Shown one piece after another: positions 28,834 to 38,225 of a stretch of 64,000 bases of DNA. The stretch's first letter is position 1; every line of letters starts with the position of its first letter. The notes below the pieces were generated by a model that was not told where the DNA came from, made no database searches, and saw only the letters and a program-made list of their open reading frames with translations. The translations under genes and the position numbers were made by a program. Source of the DNA: Massilia sp. H6 (GTDB lineage Bacteria; Pseudomonadota; Gammaproteobacteria; Burkholderiales; Burkholderiaceae_D); contig NZ_CP103371.1 of assembly GCF_024802625.1 (NCBI RefSeq), positions 3,844,001-3,908,000 on the forward strand, written 5' to 3'.

Positions 28834-29487
28834 ATGCTCGATCGTGAAGGGTTTCGCCCCAACGTCGGCATCATCCTGCTGAACGCCAATAACGAGGTGT
28901 GGTGGGGCAAGCGGGTGCGCGAGCACTCATGGCAATTTCCGCAAGGAGGAATCAAATACGGCGAAACGCCGGAGCAGGCGATGTACCGCGAGCTCGAAGA
29001 AGAAATCGGCTTGCGCCAGGAGCACGTCAAGATCGTGGGCCGCACCCGCGACTGGCTGCGCTATGAAGTGCCAGACCACTTCATCAAGCGCGAGATCCGT
29101 GGCCACTACCGTGGCCAGAAACAGATCTGGTTCCTGTTGCGGATGGTGGCGCGCGATAACGACGTCAACCTGCGCCTGACCGACCATCCCGAGTTTGACG
29201 CCTGGCGCTGGCACGACTATTGGGTGCCGCTGGACGTGGTCATCGAGTTCAAGCGCGATGTCTATCAGCGGGCATTGCAGGAATTGTCGCGTTTCATCAC
29301 CTGGCCCCCACGAAGCGGTGGCCCGAGTGGCGAACGGCGTCATAGCGCGCGCTACCTGCGCCAGCCGCACGGCCGGGCGCAGGCCGGCGCCAAGCCGGGC
29401 CAGCCGGCAACGCTGGTCACGGCAACAGTTTCGACTGCGGCTGCCCCGGCAATTGCGGAACCGCTGGTACTGGTGCCGAACAAGTAG
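28834..29487 (+). CDS. rppH: RNA pyrophosphohydrolase (Nudix)
   Basis: A 217-residue Nudix enzyme. The Nudix box [22 protein letters not shown] (split here as [12 protein letters not shown] and [10 protein letters not shown]) lies at about residues 38-59. It starts [15 protein letters not shown] and QFPQGG precedes the box, as in RppH, which removes pyrophosphate from 5' triphosphorylated RNA and triggers decay. The core is ~160 residues; the remaining Ala/Pro-rich tail is a lineage-specific extension. The 28618-28833 gap has TATAAT at 28648 but only a weak -35, so I do not call a promoter. A GC hairpin follows. Confidence 0.92.
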   Translation: MLDREGFRPNVGIILLNANNEVWWGKRVREHSWQFPQGGIKYGETPEQAMYRELEEEIGLRQEHVKIVGRTRDWLRYEVPDHFIKREIRGHYRGQKQIWFLLRMVARDNDVNLRLTDHPEFDAWRWHDYWVPLDVVIEFKRDVYQRALQELSRFITWPPRSGGPSGERRHSARYLRQPHGRAQAGAKPGQPATLVTATVSTAAAPAIAEPLVLVPNK

Positions 29488-29496
29488 GTCCACGGT

Positions 29497-29520
29497 GGGA
29501 GCCGGCTGCTGCCGGCTCCC
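29497..29520 (+). terminator. Perfect GC hairpin after rppH, without T-run
   Basis: GGGAGCCGGC (29497-29506) and GCCGGCTCCC (29511-29520) form a 10-bp stem with a 4-base loop, ten bases after the rppH stop. No T-tract follows, so it may stabilise the 3' end or aid termination rather than act as a classical intrinsic terminator. Confidence 0.5.
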
Positions 29521-29650
29521 ATGCCATGCTGCTCATGGTGCGCGTATTCGGCGCAGCACTACTCCTGCGCCGCGCATTCGCAGGCATCCGCACGAGCGCA
29601 ACGCCATCGCGCTACAATGCCGGCTTCCTTCTTTTCTCCCCTCCCCCGAC

Positions 29651-30079
29651 ATGTTCACACCGTCTTCGCACGACGTGCGCCGCTTTTTCTGCGAAGCCTT
29701 GCGCAAGCAGCGCAACGGCGAGATCCTGACGCCGATGGACGCCATTGCGGCCGACTGGATCGCCCAGCATCCCGAATACCACGAGCAGCTCGACGACGTC
29801 GAGGCGGCAATCGCGCGTGACTATTCGGTCGAGGGAGGCCAGTCCAACCCCTTCCTGCACCTGTCGATGCACCTGTCGATCGCCGAGCAGGTGTCGATCG
29901 ACCAGCCGCGCGGCATCAAGGCCGCGCACGACCTCCTGGTCGCCAAGCGCGGCGCGCACGACGCCCACCACGAGATCATGGAATGCCTGGGCGAGATGAT
30001 CTGGACCTCGCAGCGAAACAGCATGCCGCCCGATACCGAGGCGTATATCGACTGCGTGCGCCGGCGCGCGTTCGCCTGA
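29651..30079 (+). CDS. DUF1841 family protein
   Basis: A 142-residue cytoplasmic protein matching DUF1841: N-terminal MFTPSSHDVRRFFCEALRKQ, NPFLHLSMHLSIAEQVSIDQP and a C-terminal HDAHHEIMECLGEMIW rich in His and Glu that could bind metal. The function is unknown. The frame is open upstream into rppH, but the family length and N-terminus fix the ATG at 29651. No Shine-Dalgarno sequence is visible; TACAAT at 29613-29618 may be a -10. Confidence 0.8.
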   Translation: MFTPSSHDVRRFFCEALRKQRNGEILTPMDAIAADWIAQHPEYHEQLDDVEAAIARDYSVEGGQSNPFLHLSMHLSIAEQVSIDQPRGIKAAHDLLVAKRGAHDAHHEIMECLGEMIWTSQRNSMPPDTEAYIDCVRRRAFA

Positions 30080-30129
30080 GCTCCCTCGCCTGAGCTCCCT
30101 CGCCTGCTCCCTCGCCTGATCGTGCTCGC

Positions 30130-31671
30130 CTACGCCAGCTTGTCGTCCGCCACCCGGTAGCGCGGATCTTCCAGCAGGTTCACCTCGATCATCTCCCTGG
30201 CCTTGTCGAGCACCTCGCGGCAGTCCGGGCTGAGGTGACGCAGGTGCAGGCGCTTGCCCTGCGCCCGGTAGCGCTCGGCCAGCGCGTCGATCGCCTGGAT
30301 CGCCGAATGGTCGGCCACCCGCGCCCGACGAAATTCGATGACCACGTCCTGCGGATCGTCTTTTGGGGTAAACAAGCCCTGGAAGCCGGCCACCGAAGCG
30401 AAGAACAGCGTGCCTTCCAGGTCGTAGACTTTCCATCCCTGCTGGTCCACGCTGGTCGCCACGCGCACCTGCTTGGCATGCTGCCAGGCAAATACCAGCG
30501 CCGACACCACGACCCCGGCCAGCACCGCCACCGCCAGATCGACGGCCAGCGTGATGCCGGCCACCAGCACGATCACCATGGCATCGGCGCGCGGCACCTT
30601 GCCGAACAGGCGGAAGGTGCCCCATTCGAAGGTCTTTTCGCAGACCACGAACATCACTCCGATCAGCGCGGCCAGCGGAATCTGCTCGATCCAGTGCGAA
30701 CCGACCAGGATGAACGACAGCAAAAACAGGGAGGCGACGATGCCGGACAGGCGTCCGGTGCCGCCGCTGTTCACGTTGATCATGCTCTGCCCGATCAGCG
30801 CGCAACCACCCATGCCGCCGAAAAACCCGGTGATGACGTTCGAGGCGCCCAGCGCCAGGCTTTCACGGTTGGGCTGGCCGCGCGTGTCGGTGAGCTCGTC
30901 GACCAGGGTCAGCGTCAGCAGCGACTCGATCAGGCCGACGCCGGCCAGCACCAGCGCGTACGGAAAGACGATACGCAGGGTCTCGAGGTCGAAGGGAACG
31001 TCCGGCACGGCAAATGCAGGCAGGCCGCCGGCGATCGAACCGAGGTCGCCAACCGTCCTGGTATCGATGCCCAGGAGCGCGCAGCCGGCGGTGGCCAGCA
31101 GGATGCCGATCAGGGTCGAGGGCACTGCCCTGGTAAAACGCGGCGCGATGTAGATCACGGCCATGGTCACGGCGACGATCGCCAGCATGGTGGCCAGCTC
31201 GGCCCCATCCATCCATTGCGGCGCGCCGCCGGGGCCGGTGGTCTTGAAGTGCCCGAACTGGGCCACGAAGATCACCAGCGCCAATCCGTTGACGAAGCCC
31301 AGCATGACCGGATGCGGCACCATGCGAATGAATTTGCCCAGCCGCGCCGCGGCAAACAGCAGCTGCAGCACGCCCATCAGCACCACCGCGGCGAACAGGT
31401 ATTGCGCGCCATGCTGGACTACCAGCGCCACCATCACCACCGCCAGCGAGCCGGCCGCCGCCGAAATCATGCCGGGACGTCCGCCAAAAGCCGAGGTAAT
31501 GAAGCTGACCAGCACCGCGGCGTACAGGCCCGTGAGGGGCGAGACCTGGGCCACCAGGGCAAAGGCGATTGCCTCGGGAACCAGGGCCAGGGCGACCGTA
31601 AGACCGCTGAGCAGGTTGGTTTTGATGTGGGATGGGGAGATGAGTGGCACGGCAGGTTCCGATGAGATCAC
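30130..31671 (-). CDS. SulP family inorganic anion transporter
   Basis: A 513-residue inner membrane protein with 10-12 helices and the SulP signatures (NLLSGLTVALALVPEAIAFA in the first helix, GGMGGCALIGQSMINVNSGG in the middle). The C-terminal ~110 residues are a STAS domain (DVVIEFRRARVADHSAIQAI). Homologues carry sulfate, bicarbonate or other anions; the ion here is unknown. It starts with GTG at 31671, immediately after the terminator of the cytochrome genes, and no clear ribosome binding site is seen, so the start is uncertain. Confidence 0.85.
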   Translation of the reverse strand: MISSEPAVPLISPSHIKTNLLSGLTVALALVPEAIAFALVAQVSPLTGLYAAVLVSFITSAFGGRPGMISAAAGSLAVVMVALVVQHGAQYLFAAVVLMGVLQLLFAAARLGKFIRMVPHPVMLGFVNGLALVIFVAQFGHFKTTGPGGAPQWMDGAELATMLAIVAVTMAVIYIAPRFTRAVPSTLIGILLATAGCALLGIDTRTVGDLGSIAGGLPAFAVPDVPFDLETLRIVFPYALVLAGVGLIESLLTLTLVDELTDTRGQPNRESLALGASNVITGFFGGMGGCALIGQSMINVNSGGTGRLSGIVASLFLLSFILVGSHWIEQIPLAALIGVMFVVCEKTFEWGTFRLFGKVPRADAMVIVLVAGITLAVDLAVAVLAGVVVSALVFAWQHAKQVRVATSVDQQGWKVYDLEGTLFFASVAGFQGLFTPKDDPQDVVIEFRRARVADHSAIQAIDALAERYRAQGKRLHLRHLSPDCREVLDKAREMIEVNLLEDPRYRVADDKLA

Positions 31672-31673
31672 GA

Positions 31674-31716
31674 GATAAAAACAAAATCCCCCCGCCGGCT
31701 TGCCGGTCGGGGGGAT
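31674..31716 (-). terminator. Rho-independent terminator of the cytochrome c pair
   Basis: A very strong stem, ATCCCCCCGCCGGC (31686-31699) against GCCGGTCGGGGGGAT (31702-31716), followed on the minus strand by TTTGTTTTTATC. It separates the cytochrome genes from the SulP gene. Confidence 0.85.
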
Positions 31717-31760
31717 CGCAGTTTACCAGCCGGTGGCGGGAAACGCTTACCTGTATATGG

Positions 31761-32111
31761 TTATTTGCTCACGACCAGGGTCGACGGCAGCTTCGACAGG
31801 TAGGCGCCGATATCGGCCATGTCCTGGTTCGACAGCGGCTTCGCCAGGGCCGACATGATCGGATTGTTACGACCGTTGGCGCCGGCGCCGCGCTTGTAGG
31901 CGTGCAGCGAGTGGGTCAGGTATTCGGCATGCTGGCCGGCCAGCTTCGGATAGCTCGGGTCGATCGGCTTGTTGAAGTCGGCGCCATGGCAAGACGCGCA
32001 GTTGTATTTCTTGACCAGCGCTTCGCCCTTGGCGACATCGGCGGCCGAAGCAAGGGTGGATGCACCGAGGCAGGTAGCGCCGAACACCAGCGCGGAAACG
32101 AGTTTCTTCAT
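31761..32111 (-). CDS. Small secreted cytochrome c (c4/c553-like)
   Basis: A 116-residue protein with a Sec signal peptide (MKKLVSALVFGATCLGASTLASA cut near residue 23) and one haem c site, CASCH, followed by KLAGQHAEYL and a likely axial Met in NPIMSALAKPL. The fold is that of one half of di-haem cytochrome c4. A periplasmic electron carrier, probably donating to a terminal oxidase. It is the second gene of a two-cytochrome operon. Confidence 0.85.
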   Translation of the reverse strand: MKKLVSALVFGATCLGASTLASAADVAKGEALVKKYNCASCHGADFNKPIDPSYPKLAGQHAEYLTHSLHAYKRGAGANGRNNPIMSALAKPLSNQDMADIGAYLSKLPSTLVVSK

Positions 32112-32119
32112 GGCGGTCC

Positions 32120-32458
32120 TTAGCGCTTGGCGTTGGCTGGTGTCTGCTGCGCATAGTACGCCGCCACGTCGGCGATGTCCTGGTCGCTCAGGCTGGCGGC
32201 GATGCCGCGCATCGACGGGTGCTTGCGGTCGCCCTTTTTATAGGCATGCAGCGCGGATTCGATGTATTTGGCCGACTGGCCGCCGATCATCGGGACCCGG
32301 TAGACCTCGGGGAAGGACGCCTTGTAGCCAGGGATGCCGTGGCAGCCAATGCACATTTCGACCTTGCTGGCCGCGGCCTTCGGGTTGCCGACGACGTCCG
32401 CGGCTGCGGCGGTACCGGCAAACGCCGCCAGTACCAGTAGTGCTAAAGATGTTTTCAT
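32120..32458 (-). CDS. Small secreted cytochrome c (c4/c553-like)
   Basis: A 112-residue protein with a signal peptide (MKTSLALLVLAAFAGTAAA) and haem site CIGCH, then IGGQSAKYIESALHAYKKG and a likely axial Met in HPSMRGIAASL. It is clearly homologous to the gene eight bases downstream; together they look like the two halves of a cytochrome c4 encoded as separate proteins. Divergent from the MoxR gene across 188 bases. Confidence 0.85.
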   Translation of the reverse strand: MKTSLALLVLAAFAGTAAAADVVGNPKAAASKVEMCIGCHGIPGYKASFPEVYRVPMIGGQSAKYIESALHAYKKGDRKHPSMRGIAASLSDQDIADVAAYYAQQTPANAKR

Positions 32459-32646
32459 GGGTGTGGCTCGTTAGTTGTAATTCGAATACCGCAAACGCAC
32501 AAAAAGTTAGCAAATGATCCACCAACCTGTCGATTCTATCTGAAGAGTTGTCCACAGTCTACAAACGCACGTACCGCGGGGAGGTCTTCGGTGGCCGCCA
32601 TTCTGGCATATACTCGGCCTCATTTCATACTAACTTCCAATTGCAC

Positions 32647-33501
32647 ATGCACGCTTCCCAACGCTTTGAAGGCAGCGACAACTATGTCGCCACCGATGAC
32701 CTGAAACTGGCGGTCAACGCCGCGCTGACGCTCGGGCGTCCGCTGCTGATCAAGGGCGAGCCGGGTACCGGCAAGACCATGCTGGCCGAAGAGGTGGCGG
32801 CGGCACTCGACATGCCGCTCATGCAGTGGCACGTGAAATCGACCACCAAGGCGCAGCAGGGCCTGTACGAATACGACGCCGTCTCGCGGCTGCGCGATTC
32901 GCAGCTGGGCGACGAACGCGTGCGCGACATCCACAACTACATCGTCAAGGGCGTGCTGTGGCAGGCCTTTACCGCGCCCGAGCCGGTGGTGCTCTTGATC
33001 GACGAAATCGACAAGGCCGACATCGAGTTTCCGAACGACCTGCTGCGCGAACTCGACCGCATGGAATTCTACGTCTACGAGACGCGCGAGATGGTGGTGG
33101 CCACGCACCGCCCGCTGGTGATCATCACTTCCAATAACGAGAAAGAACTGCCGGACGCCTTCCTGCGCCGCTGCTTCTTCCACTATATTAAATTCCCGGA
33201 CCGCGACACGATGACCGACATCGTCAAGGTTCACTTCCCTACCCTCAAGCACGACTTGCTGGCGGCCGCGCTACACAGCTTCTACGAGCTGCGCGACGTC
33301 GCCGGCATCAAGAAGAAGCCATCGACCTCGGAATTTCTCGACTGGCTCAAGCTGCTGCTGGCCGAAGACGTCTCGGTCGATACGCTGCGTGGCCCTGACG
33401 GGAAAGCGATCGTGCCGCCGCTGCACGGCGCGCTGCTCAAGAACGAGCAGGACGTACACCTGTTCGAGCGCCTGATCCAGATGGCGAGGAACAATCGATG
33501 A
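32647..33501 (+). CDS. MoxR-family AAA+ ATPase
   Basis: A 284-residue AAA+ ATPase: Walker A GEPGTGKT, Walker B VVLLIDEIDKAD, sensor 1 ITSNNEKELPDAFLRRC. MoxR ATPases act with VWA-domain partners as chaperones that insert cofactors or remodel enzyme complexes; the matching VWA gene is two genes downstream. The longest frame begins at 32548, but family members start at the equivalent of MHASQRFEGSDNYVAT, so ATG 32647 is used. No clear ribosome binding site is visible. Confidence 0.88.
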   Translation: MHASQRFEGSDNYVATDDLKLAVNAALTLGRPLLIKGEPGTGKTMLAEEVAAALDMPLMQWHVKSTTKAQQGLYEYDAVSRLRDSQLGDERVRDIHNYIVKGVLWQAFTAPEPVVLLIDEIDKADIEFPNDLLRELDRMEFYVYETREMVVATHRPLVIITSNNEKELPDAFLRRCFFHYIKFPDRDTMTDIVKVHFPTLKHDLLAAALHSFYELRDVAGIKKKPSTSEFLDWLKLLLAEDVSVDTLRGPDGKAIVPPLHGALLKNEQDVHLFERLIQMARNNR

Positions 33502-34124
33502 TCGATGTGGTGCCCGTGACGCTCGAGTTTAACGGCCTGCGCCTGGAGCCGCTGGCGCCGCACCACGAAGAGGGTTTGCGCGCGGCCGCCGCCGACGGCG
33601 AGTTATGGAATTTGCGCGTGACCAGCGTGCCACAGCCGCATGAAGCGGGGCGCTACATCGACACTGCGCTTGGGATGCCTGATCGCGTCGCCTACGCCGT
33701 GATCGACGCCAGCGGCGGCAAGAACGACGGCTCACTGCTCGGCAGCACCAGCTACCACGACATCGTTGCCGGCGCAGACCGCGTGGAGATTGGCTACACC
33801 TGGTATGCGAAACGCGTCCAGCGCACTCATGTGAACACCAGCTGCAAGCTGCTCCTGCTGTCGCATGCCTTTGATACCCTTGGCTGCGCGGTGGTAGGCC
33901 TGCGCACCGACGGCGAGAACCATGCCTCGCAGGCAGCCATCGAGCGGCTCGGAGCGAACAAGGATGGCACCATTCGCCACCATGCCCTGCGGCGTGACGG
34001 CACGCCACGCGACACGGTCATGTACAGCATCCTGCGCAGCGAATGGCCGGCGATCAAGAGCGCCCTGTACGCGCGCCTGGAGCGCCACCCGCGGGGCCGC
34101 ACTGAAGGCCAAGCCCGATGCTGA
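33498..34124 (+). CDS. GNAT family N-acetyltransferase
   Basis: A 208-residue GNAT protein of the RimJ/RimL-like type: LRLEPLAPHHEEGL at the N-terminus, VEIGYTWYAKRVQRTHVNTSCKLLLLSHAF in the acetyl-CoA region (split here as VEIGYTWYAKRVQR and THVNTSCKLLLLSHAF), then NHASQAAIERLGANKDGTIR. Its ATG overlaps the MoxR stop (ATGA), and its end overlaps the VWA gene start by seven bases, so all three are translationally coupled. The substrate is unknown. Confidence 0.85.
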   Translation: MIDVVPVTLEFNGLRLEPLAPHHEEGLRAAAADGELWNLRVTSVPQPHEAGRYIDTALGMPDRVAYAVIDASGGKNDGSLLGSTSYHDIVAGADRVEIGYTWYAKRVQRTHVNTSCKLLLLSHAFDTLGCAVVGLRTDGENHASQAAIERLGANKDGTIRHHALRRDGTPRDTVMYSILRSEWPAIKSALYARLERHPRGRTEGQARC

Positions 34125-35287
34125 TCGATTTCTTCTACACACTGCGCAGCGCCAGGGTCCCGGTCACGATCAATGAATTCCTGACCCTGCTCGAAGCGCT
34201 CAAGCGCGGGGTCATCACGCCCTCGCTCGACGAGTTCTATTACCTGGCGCGCCTGACGCTGGTAAAGGACGAAGCCCACTTCGACAAGTTCGACCGCGCC
34301 TTCGGCGCCTACTTCAAGGGCATCGACGCGGTATTCGACACCAAGGCCGACATTCCACTGGACTGGCTGCTCAAGCGTTTCGAGCGCGAGCTCACGCCCG
34401 AGCAGAAAGCGGCGCTCGAGAAGCTCGGCTACGACAAGCTGCAGCAGCGCCTGGAAGAGTTGCTCAAGGAGCAGCATGGCCGCCATGAGGGCGGCAGCAA
34501 GTGGATTGGCACCGGCGGCACCTCGCCGTTCGGCAACGGCGGCACCAACCCGGAAGGCATACGCATTGGCGGCCAAAGCCGCAACCGCACGGCCGTGAAA
34601 GTATGGGAGCAGCGCAGCTACCGCGACTACGACGACGAACGCGAGCTTGGCACGCGCAACATCAAGGTGGCGCTGCGTCGCCTGCGCCGTTTCGCGCGCA
34701 CTGGGGCCGCCGACGAACTGGCGCTGGACGACACCATCCGCGCCACCGCCAGCAACGCCGGCTACCTCGACATCCGCATGCAGCCCGAGCGCAAGAACCG
34801 CATCAAGGTGCTGATGCTGCTCGATGTCGGCGGCTCGATGGACGACCATATCGAACGCGCAGAAGAGCTGTTCTCGGCCGCCAAAAGCGAATTCAAGAAC
34901 ATGGAGTTCTATTACTTCCATAACTGCGTCTATGACTACCTATGGAAGAACAACCACCGCCGCCACAGCGAGCGCTTCCCGACCTGGGAGGTGCTGCGCA
35001 AGTACCCCAACGATACCCGCGTGATTTTCGTCGGCGACGCCACCATGAGTCCCTACGAAGTGCTGGCGCCGGGCGGCTCGGTGGAATACAACAACGAGGA
35101 AGCCGGCGCCGCCTGGCTGGCGCGCTTTACCAGCGCCTTTCCCAAGTTCGCGTGGCTCAACCCCGAGCCGGAAAACCTGTGGCAGTACCGCCAGTCGATT
35201 TCAGTCATCCGGCAAATCATGAACAATCGGATGTTCCCGATCACGCTCGAAGGGCTGGAACGGGCAATGCGGTTGTTGAGTAAATAG
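34118..35287 (+). CDS. VWA (CoxE-type) domain protein, partner of MoxR
   Basis: A 389-residue cytoplasmic protein. The N-terminal ~160 residues are helical (LIDFFYTLRSARVPVTINEF, DEFYYLARLTLVKDE). The C-terminal half is a VWA domain with a MIDAS metal site variant DVGGSMDDH in place of DxSGS, and FVGDATMSPYE. VWA_CoxE proteins work with MoxR ATPases. Its start lies inside the acetyltransferase gene. The client of the complex is unknown. Confidence 0.88.
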   Translation: MLIDFFYTLRSARVPVTINEFLTLLEALKRGVITPSLDEFYYLARLTLVKDEAHFDKFDRAFGAYFKGIDAVFDTKADIPLDWLLKRFERELTPEQKAALEKLGYDKLQQRLEELLKEQHGRHEGGSKWIGTGGTSPFGNGGTNPEGIRIGGQSRNRTAVKVWEQRSYRDYDDERELGTRNIKVALRRLRRFARTGAADELALDDTIRATASNAGYLDIRMQPERKNRIKVLMLLDVGGSMDDHIERAEELFSAAKSEFKNMEFYYFHNCVYDYLWKNNHRRHSERFPTWEVLRKYPNDTRVIFVGDATMSPYEVLAPGGSVEYNNEEAGAAWLARFTSAFPKFAWLNPEPENLWQYRQSISVIRQIMNNRMFPITLEGLERAMRLLSK

Positions 35288-35402
35288 GCGGCGGCCTGCG
35301 GCACGCGCGCCTCAATCGTGCGCGCGCTCGTCTCTTGTAGAATTGGCAACAACCTGTGGGAGGCGGCTTCGGCGCCCGGCCCACGCCTTTCCGAGAGAAC
35401 CC

Positions 35403-36602
35403 ATGCCCGACTTGCCGCCCATCCTGACCAGCCTCGCGTGGCCCATCGCGATCGCCATCGCCTGGCTGGCCGGCGAATTCGGCCAGCGCTGGACCGGCCT
35501 GCCGCGCATCAGCTTCTATGGCCTGGTCGGCTTCGTGCTGGCAGGCCCACAAGGCGCAGTGCTGCCGCTGCCCGACAGCGGCCCGGTCGCGCTGCTGGCC
35601 GACATCGGCTTTGGCCTGATCCTGTTCGAACTGGGCTACCGCATCAACCTGCGCTGGCTGCGCACCAACCCGTGGCTGGGCGCCGCCGGCCTGACCGAGT
35701 CGCTGCTCACCTTCGGCGTGGTCTACCTGATCGCGATCGCTTTCGGCAGCTCGCAGCTGGTAGCGCTGATGATGGCGGCGCTGTCGATGGGGAGCTCGCC
35801 GGCCACGGTAGTGCGGGTGATCAACGAGCAGCGCAGCTCGGGCCAGGTAACCGAGCGCGTGCTGCACCTGACGGCGCTGAACTGCGTGCTGGCGGTATTT
35901 GCTTTCAACGTGATCATCGGCTTCTGGATTTTCCGCACCTTCGACGCCGTGGGCGAAGCGCTCTGGCAGAGCCTTGTCATGCTGGCCGGATCGGCGCTGC
36001 TCGGCGCGCTGTTCGGCGTGCTGGTGCCGGCCCTGCTGCGCGCCATTCGCAACCCGCGCCAGGATGCCACCTTGGCCTACGCGATCGCCATCTTGCTGCT
36101 GGTGGCGATCTGCGACGCCGGCACGCTCTCGCCCTATATCGCGGCACTGGCTTTCGGCCTGAGCGCGCGGCACCGGCGCGTCGCCTTTAGCGCGGCCCAG
36201 CGTAATTTCGGCGCGCTGGGCGGCTTGCTCACGGTGCTGCTGTTCGTGTTCGCCGCCTCGACGCTCGACTGGCGCCAGATCGCTGCAGGCAGCGCGCTGG
36301 CGGTGGCGGTGGTGCTGGCGCGCCTGGCGACCAAGACCCTCGCGGTGACCGCGTTTGCCCACCTGTCCGGCGTGTCGTGGCGCAAGGGCGCGCTGACCGG
36401 CCTCGGGCTGGCGCCGCTGTCGGTGTTCGTGATCCTGCTGATCGAGCATGCGCGCCATGCGGGCGTGCACGTGGTCGACGAGCTGCGCGCGATGGCGGCC
36501 GTGACCATGCTGCTCGAAGTGTTCGGCCCGGTCATCATCCAGCGCGCGCTGATATGGGCGCACGAATCGACCACCGACCCGGAGCCGCCCCATGCCGCTT
36601 GA
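35403..36602 (+). CDS. CPA2-type cation:proton antiporter (Kef-like)
   Basis: A 399-residue inner membrane protein with about 12 helices. It resembles the membrane part of Kef/CPA2 antiporters ([52 protein letters not shown]) but has no C-terminal RCK/TrkA-N domain. It probably exchanges K+ or Na+ for protons. ATG 35403 is chosen over 35343 because GAGAG lies upstream and the membrane part starts there. It overlaps ybdK by 11 bases. Confidence 0.82.
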   Translation: MPDLPPILTSLAWPIAIAIAWLAGEFGQRWTGLPRISFYGLVGFVLAGPQGAVLPLPDSGPVALLADIGFGLILFELGYRINLRWLRTNPWLGAAGLTESLLTFGVVYLIAIAFGSSQLVALMMAALSMGSSPATVVRVINEQRSSGQVTERVLHLTALNCVLAVFAFNVIIGFWIFRTFDAVGEALWQSLVMLAGSALLGALFGVLVPALLRAIRNPRQDATLAYAIAILLLVAICDAGTLSPYIAALAFGLSARHRRVAFSAAQRNFGALGGLLTVLLFVFAASTLDWRQIAAGSALAVAVVLARLATKTLAVTAFAHLSGVSWRKGALTGLGLAPLSVFVILLIEHARHAGVHVVDELRAMAAVTMLLEVFGPVIIQRALIWAHESTTDPEPPHAA

Positions 36603-37734
36603 AGCGTTTACCCCGTCCCAGCCGCTCACTTTCGGCGTCGAGCTGGAACTGCAGCTGGTCAGCCTGTCGGACTTCGACCTGACCGCGGCCAGTCCGGACC
36701 TGCTGCACCTGCTCCAGCGCCACCCCTTCCCCGGCAACGTCACGCCCGAAATCACCGAAAGCATGATCGAGATTAACTCGAGCGTGCACACCGCCTACGG
36801 GCCGCTGCTGGCCCAATTGCGCGAGATCCGCGACACCCTGGTGGCGGCCAGCGACGTGCTCAACATCGGCATCGCCGGCGGCGGCACCCACCCTTTCCAG
36901 CACTGGTCGCAGCAGAAGATTTCGAGCAAGCCGCGCTACGAATACCTGTCGCAGCTCTATGGCTACCTGGCCAAGCAGTTCACGGTGTTCGGCCAGCACG
37001 TGCACATCGGCTGCGCCAACGGCGACGATGCGCTCTACCTGCTGCATGCGCTGAACCGCTACCTGCCGCACTTCATCGCGTTATCGAGCTCCTCGCCCTT
37101 CGTGCAGGGGCATGACAGCGGTTTCGACTCGGCGCGCCTGAATTCGGTCTTTGCCTTCCCCATGAGCGGGCGCGCGCCTTTCATCCTGAGCTGGCAAGAG
37201 TTCACCGATGTCTATTTCGCCAAGATGGAGCGCACCAACATCATCAAGAGCATGAAAGACTTTTACTGGGACCTGCGGCCCAAGCCAGAATTCGGCACCA
37301 TCGAGCTGCGCGTGTGCGACACGCCGCTGACGGTGGAGCGGGCAGCGGCGATCGCGGCTTACCTGCAGGCGCTGTGCCACTACCTGCTCGCGCGTCCGGA
37401 AGCGCCCCCACTGGAAGACGACTACCTGGTCTATCACTACAACCGCTTCCAGGCCTGCCGCTTCGGCATGGAAGGCTCGCTCACCCATCCCAAGACCTAC
37501 GACACGGTGCCACTGCGCGACGACATCCTGGCGACGCTGGAAAAAATGATGCCGCATGCCGAGGCACTGGGCAGCGTCGAGGCGCTGCAGCACCTGGCTG
37601 CGACCGCGCGCGGCGGCAGCGATGCGGCGCAACTGCGGCAGGTATTCGAACGCGAAGGCAGCGTCGAGAGCATGGTGCATGCGGCGATCCAGCGCTTCAG
37701 GGGCGATCGCCGCATGCGCTGGCAGCGGGGGTAA
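36592..37734 (+). CDS. ybdK: Carboxylate-amine ligase YbdK (GCS2 family)
   Basis: A 380-residue protein of the glutamate-cysteine ligase 2 family, close in length and motifs to E. coli Ybd[63 protein letters not shown] and [13 protein letters not shown]. These form the ATP and glutamate site. YbdK has weak glutamate-cysteine ligase activity; its physiological product is not established. The start overlaps the antiporter gene. Confidence 0.9.
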   Translation: MPLEAFTPSQPLTFGVELELQLVSLSDFDLTAASPDLLHLLQRHPFPGNVTPEITESMIEINSSVHTAYGPLLAQLREIRDTLVAASDVLNIGIAGGGTHPFQHWSQQKISSKPRYEYLSQLYGYLAKQFTVFGQHVHIGCANGDDALYLLHALNRYLPHFIALSSSSPFVQGHDSGFDSARLNSVFAFPMSGRAPFILSWQEFTDVYFAKMERTNIIKSMKDFYWDLRPKPEFGTIELRVCDTPLTVERAAAIAAYLQALCHYLLARPEAPPLEDDYLVYHYNRFQACRFGMEGSLTHPKTYDTVPLRDDILATLEKMMPHAEALGSVEALQHLAATARGGSDAAQLRQVFEREGSVESMVHAAIQRFRGDRRMRWQRG

Positions 37735-37791
37735 AGGTTTGGCGCCGAACGATCGAAGCGGCGCTACCGGCGGCAGGTAGCACGCAACGTG

Positions 37792-38124
37792 CTACGCCGC
37801 CCGCGCGCTCCGCGTCCCATTCATGAACCTTGCCAGCAGCGGCTGCCTCGCTGGCTGCGGCCGTGGCAAGCGCTCGTCCACCAGGCCGGCCCACCGGTCG
37901 GCCAACTGTTCGCAGGTCGCGCGTAGCACCGGGTCGGCGTCCGGCAGGCGCGACAGCGCGCACAGATGGCGCTCGATGACCGAGGCCAGCTTTACACAGG
38001 GTTGTTCGCCGCCAGCGCGCGTGGTGTAGTGCGACATCAGGTGCAGCAGGGATGCCACCAGCAGCACGTCCTGGCCGCGCGGTTCCTGCGGCGCTGGCGC
38101 CGGCTTACCAAAAAAACTGTTCAT
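37792..38124 (-). CDS. Small Fur-controlled protein (FagA-like?)
   Basis: A 110-residue cytoplasmic helical protein (LLHLMSHYTTRAGGEQPC, LASVIERHLCALSRLPDADP, LRATCEQLADRWAG). I see a loose resemblance to the small Fur-associated protein FagA, but this is not certain. ATG 38124 has AGGAGG seven bases upstream; GTG 38130 is too close to it. A perfect 35-base Fur palindrome lies 27-61 bases before the ATG, so iron repression is strongly expected. Expression should rise under iron starvation. Confidence 0.7.
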   Translation of the reverse strand: MNSFFGKPAPAPQEPRGQDVLLVASLLHLMSHYTTRAGGEQPCVKLASVIERHLCALSRLPDADPVLRATCEQLADRWAGLVDERLPRPQPARQPLLARFMNGTRSARAA

Positions 38125-38150
38125 GCACACCCCTCCTACGTTAGTTCAAC

Positions 38151-38185
38151 CAATAATGAATGAGAATGATTCTCATTCATTATTG
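38151..38185. promoter_or_regulatory. Fur box (perfect 35-base palindrome)
   Basis: Two exact 17-base arms flank a single central G at 38168. The core TGAGAAT-G-ATTCTCA (38161-38175) fits the 7-1-7 Fur consensus TGATAATnATTATCA with one symmetric change per arm, and the outer ATAATGAA/TTCATTAT arms add a second overlapping register. The only downstream gene is the small protein starting at 38124. Confidence 0.88.
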
Positions 38186-38225
38186 ATCGCGCAAGCGGTG
38201 AATGCAAGGCTTTTCGACAGGCGTT

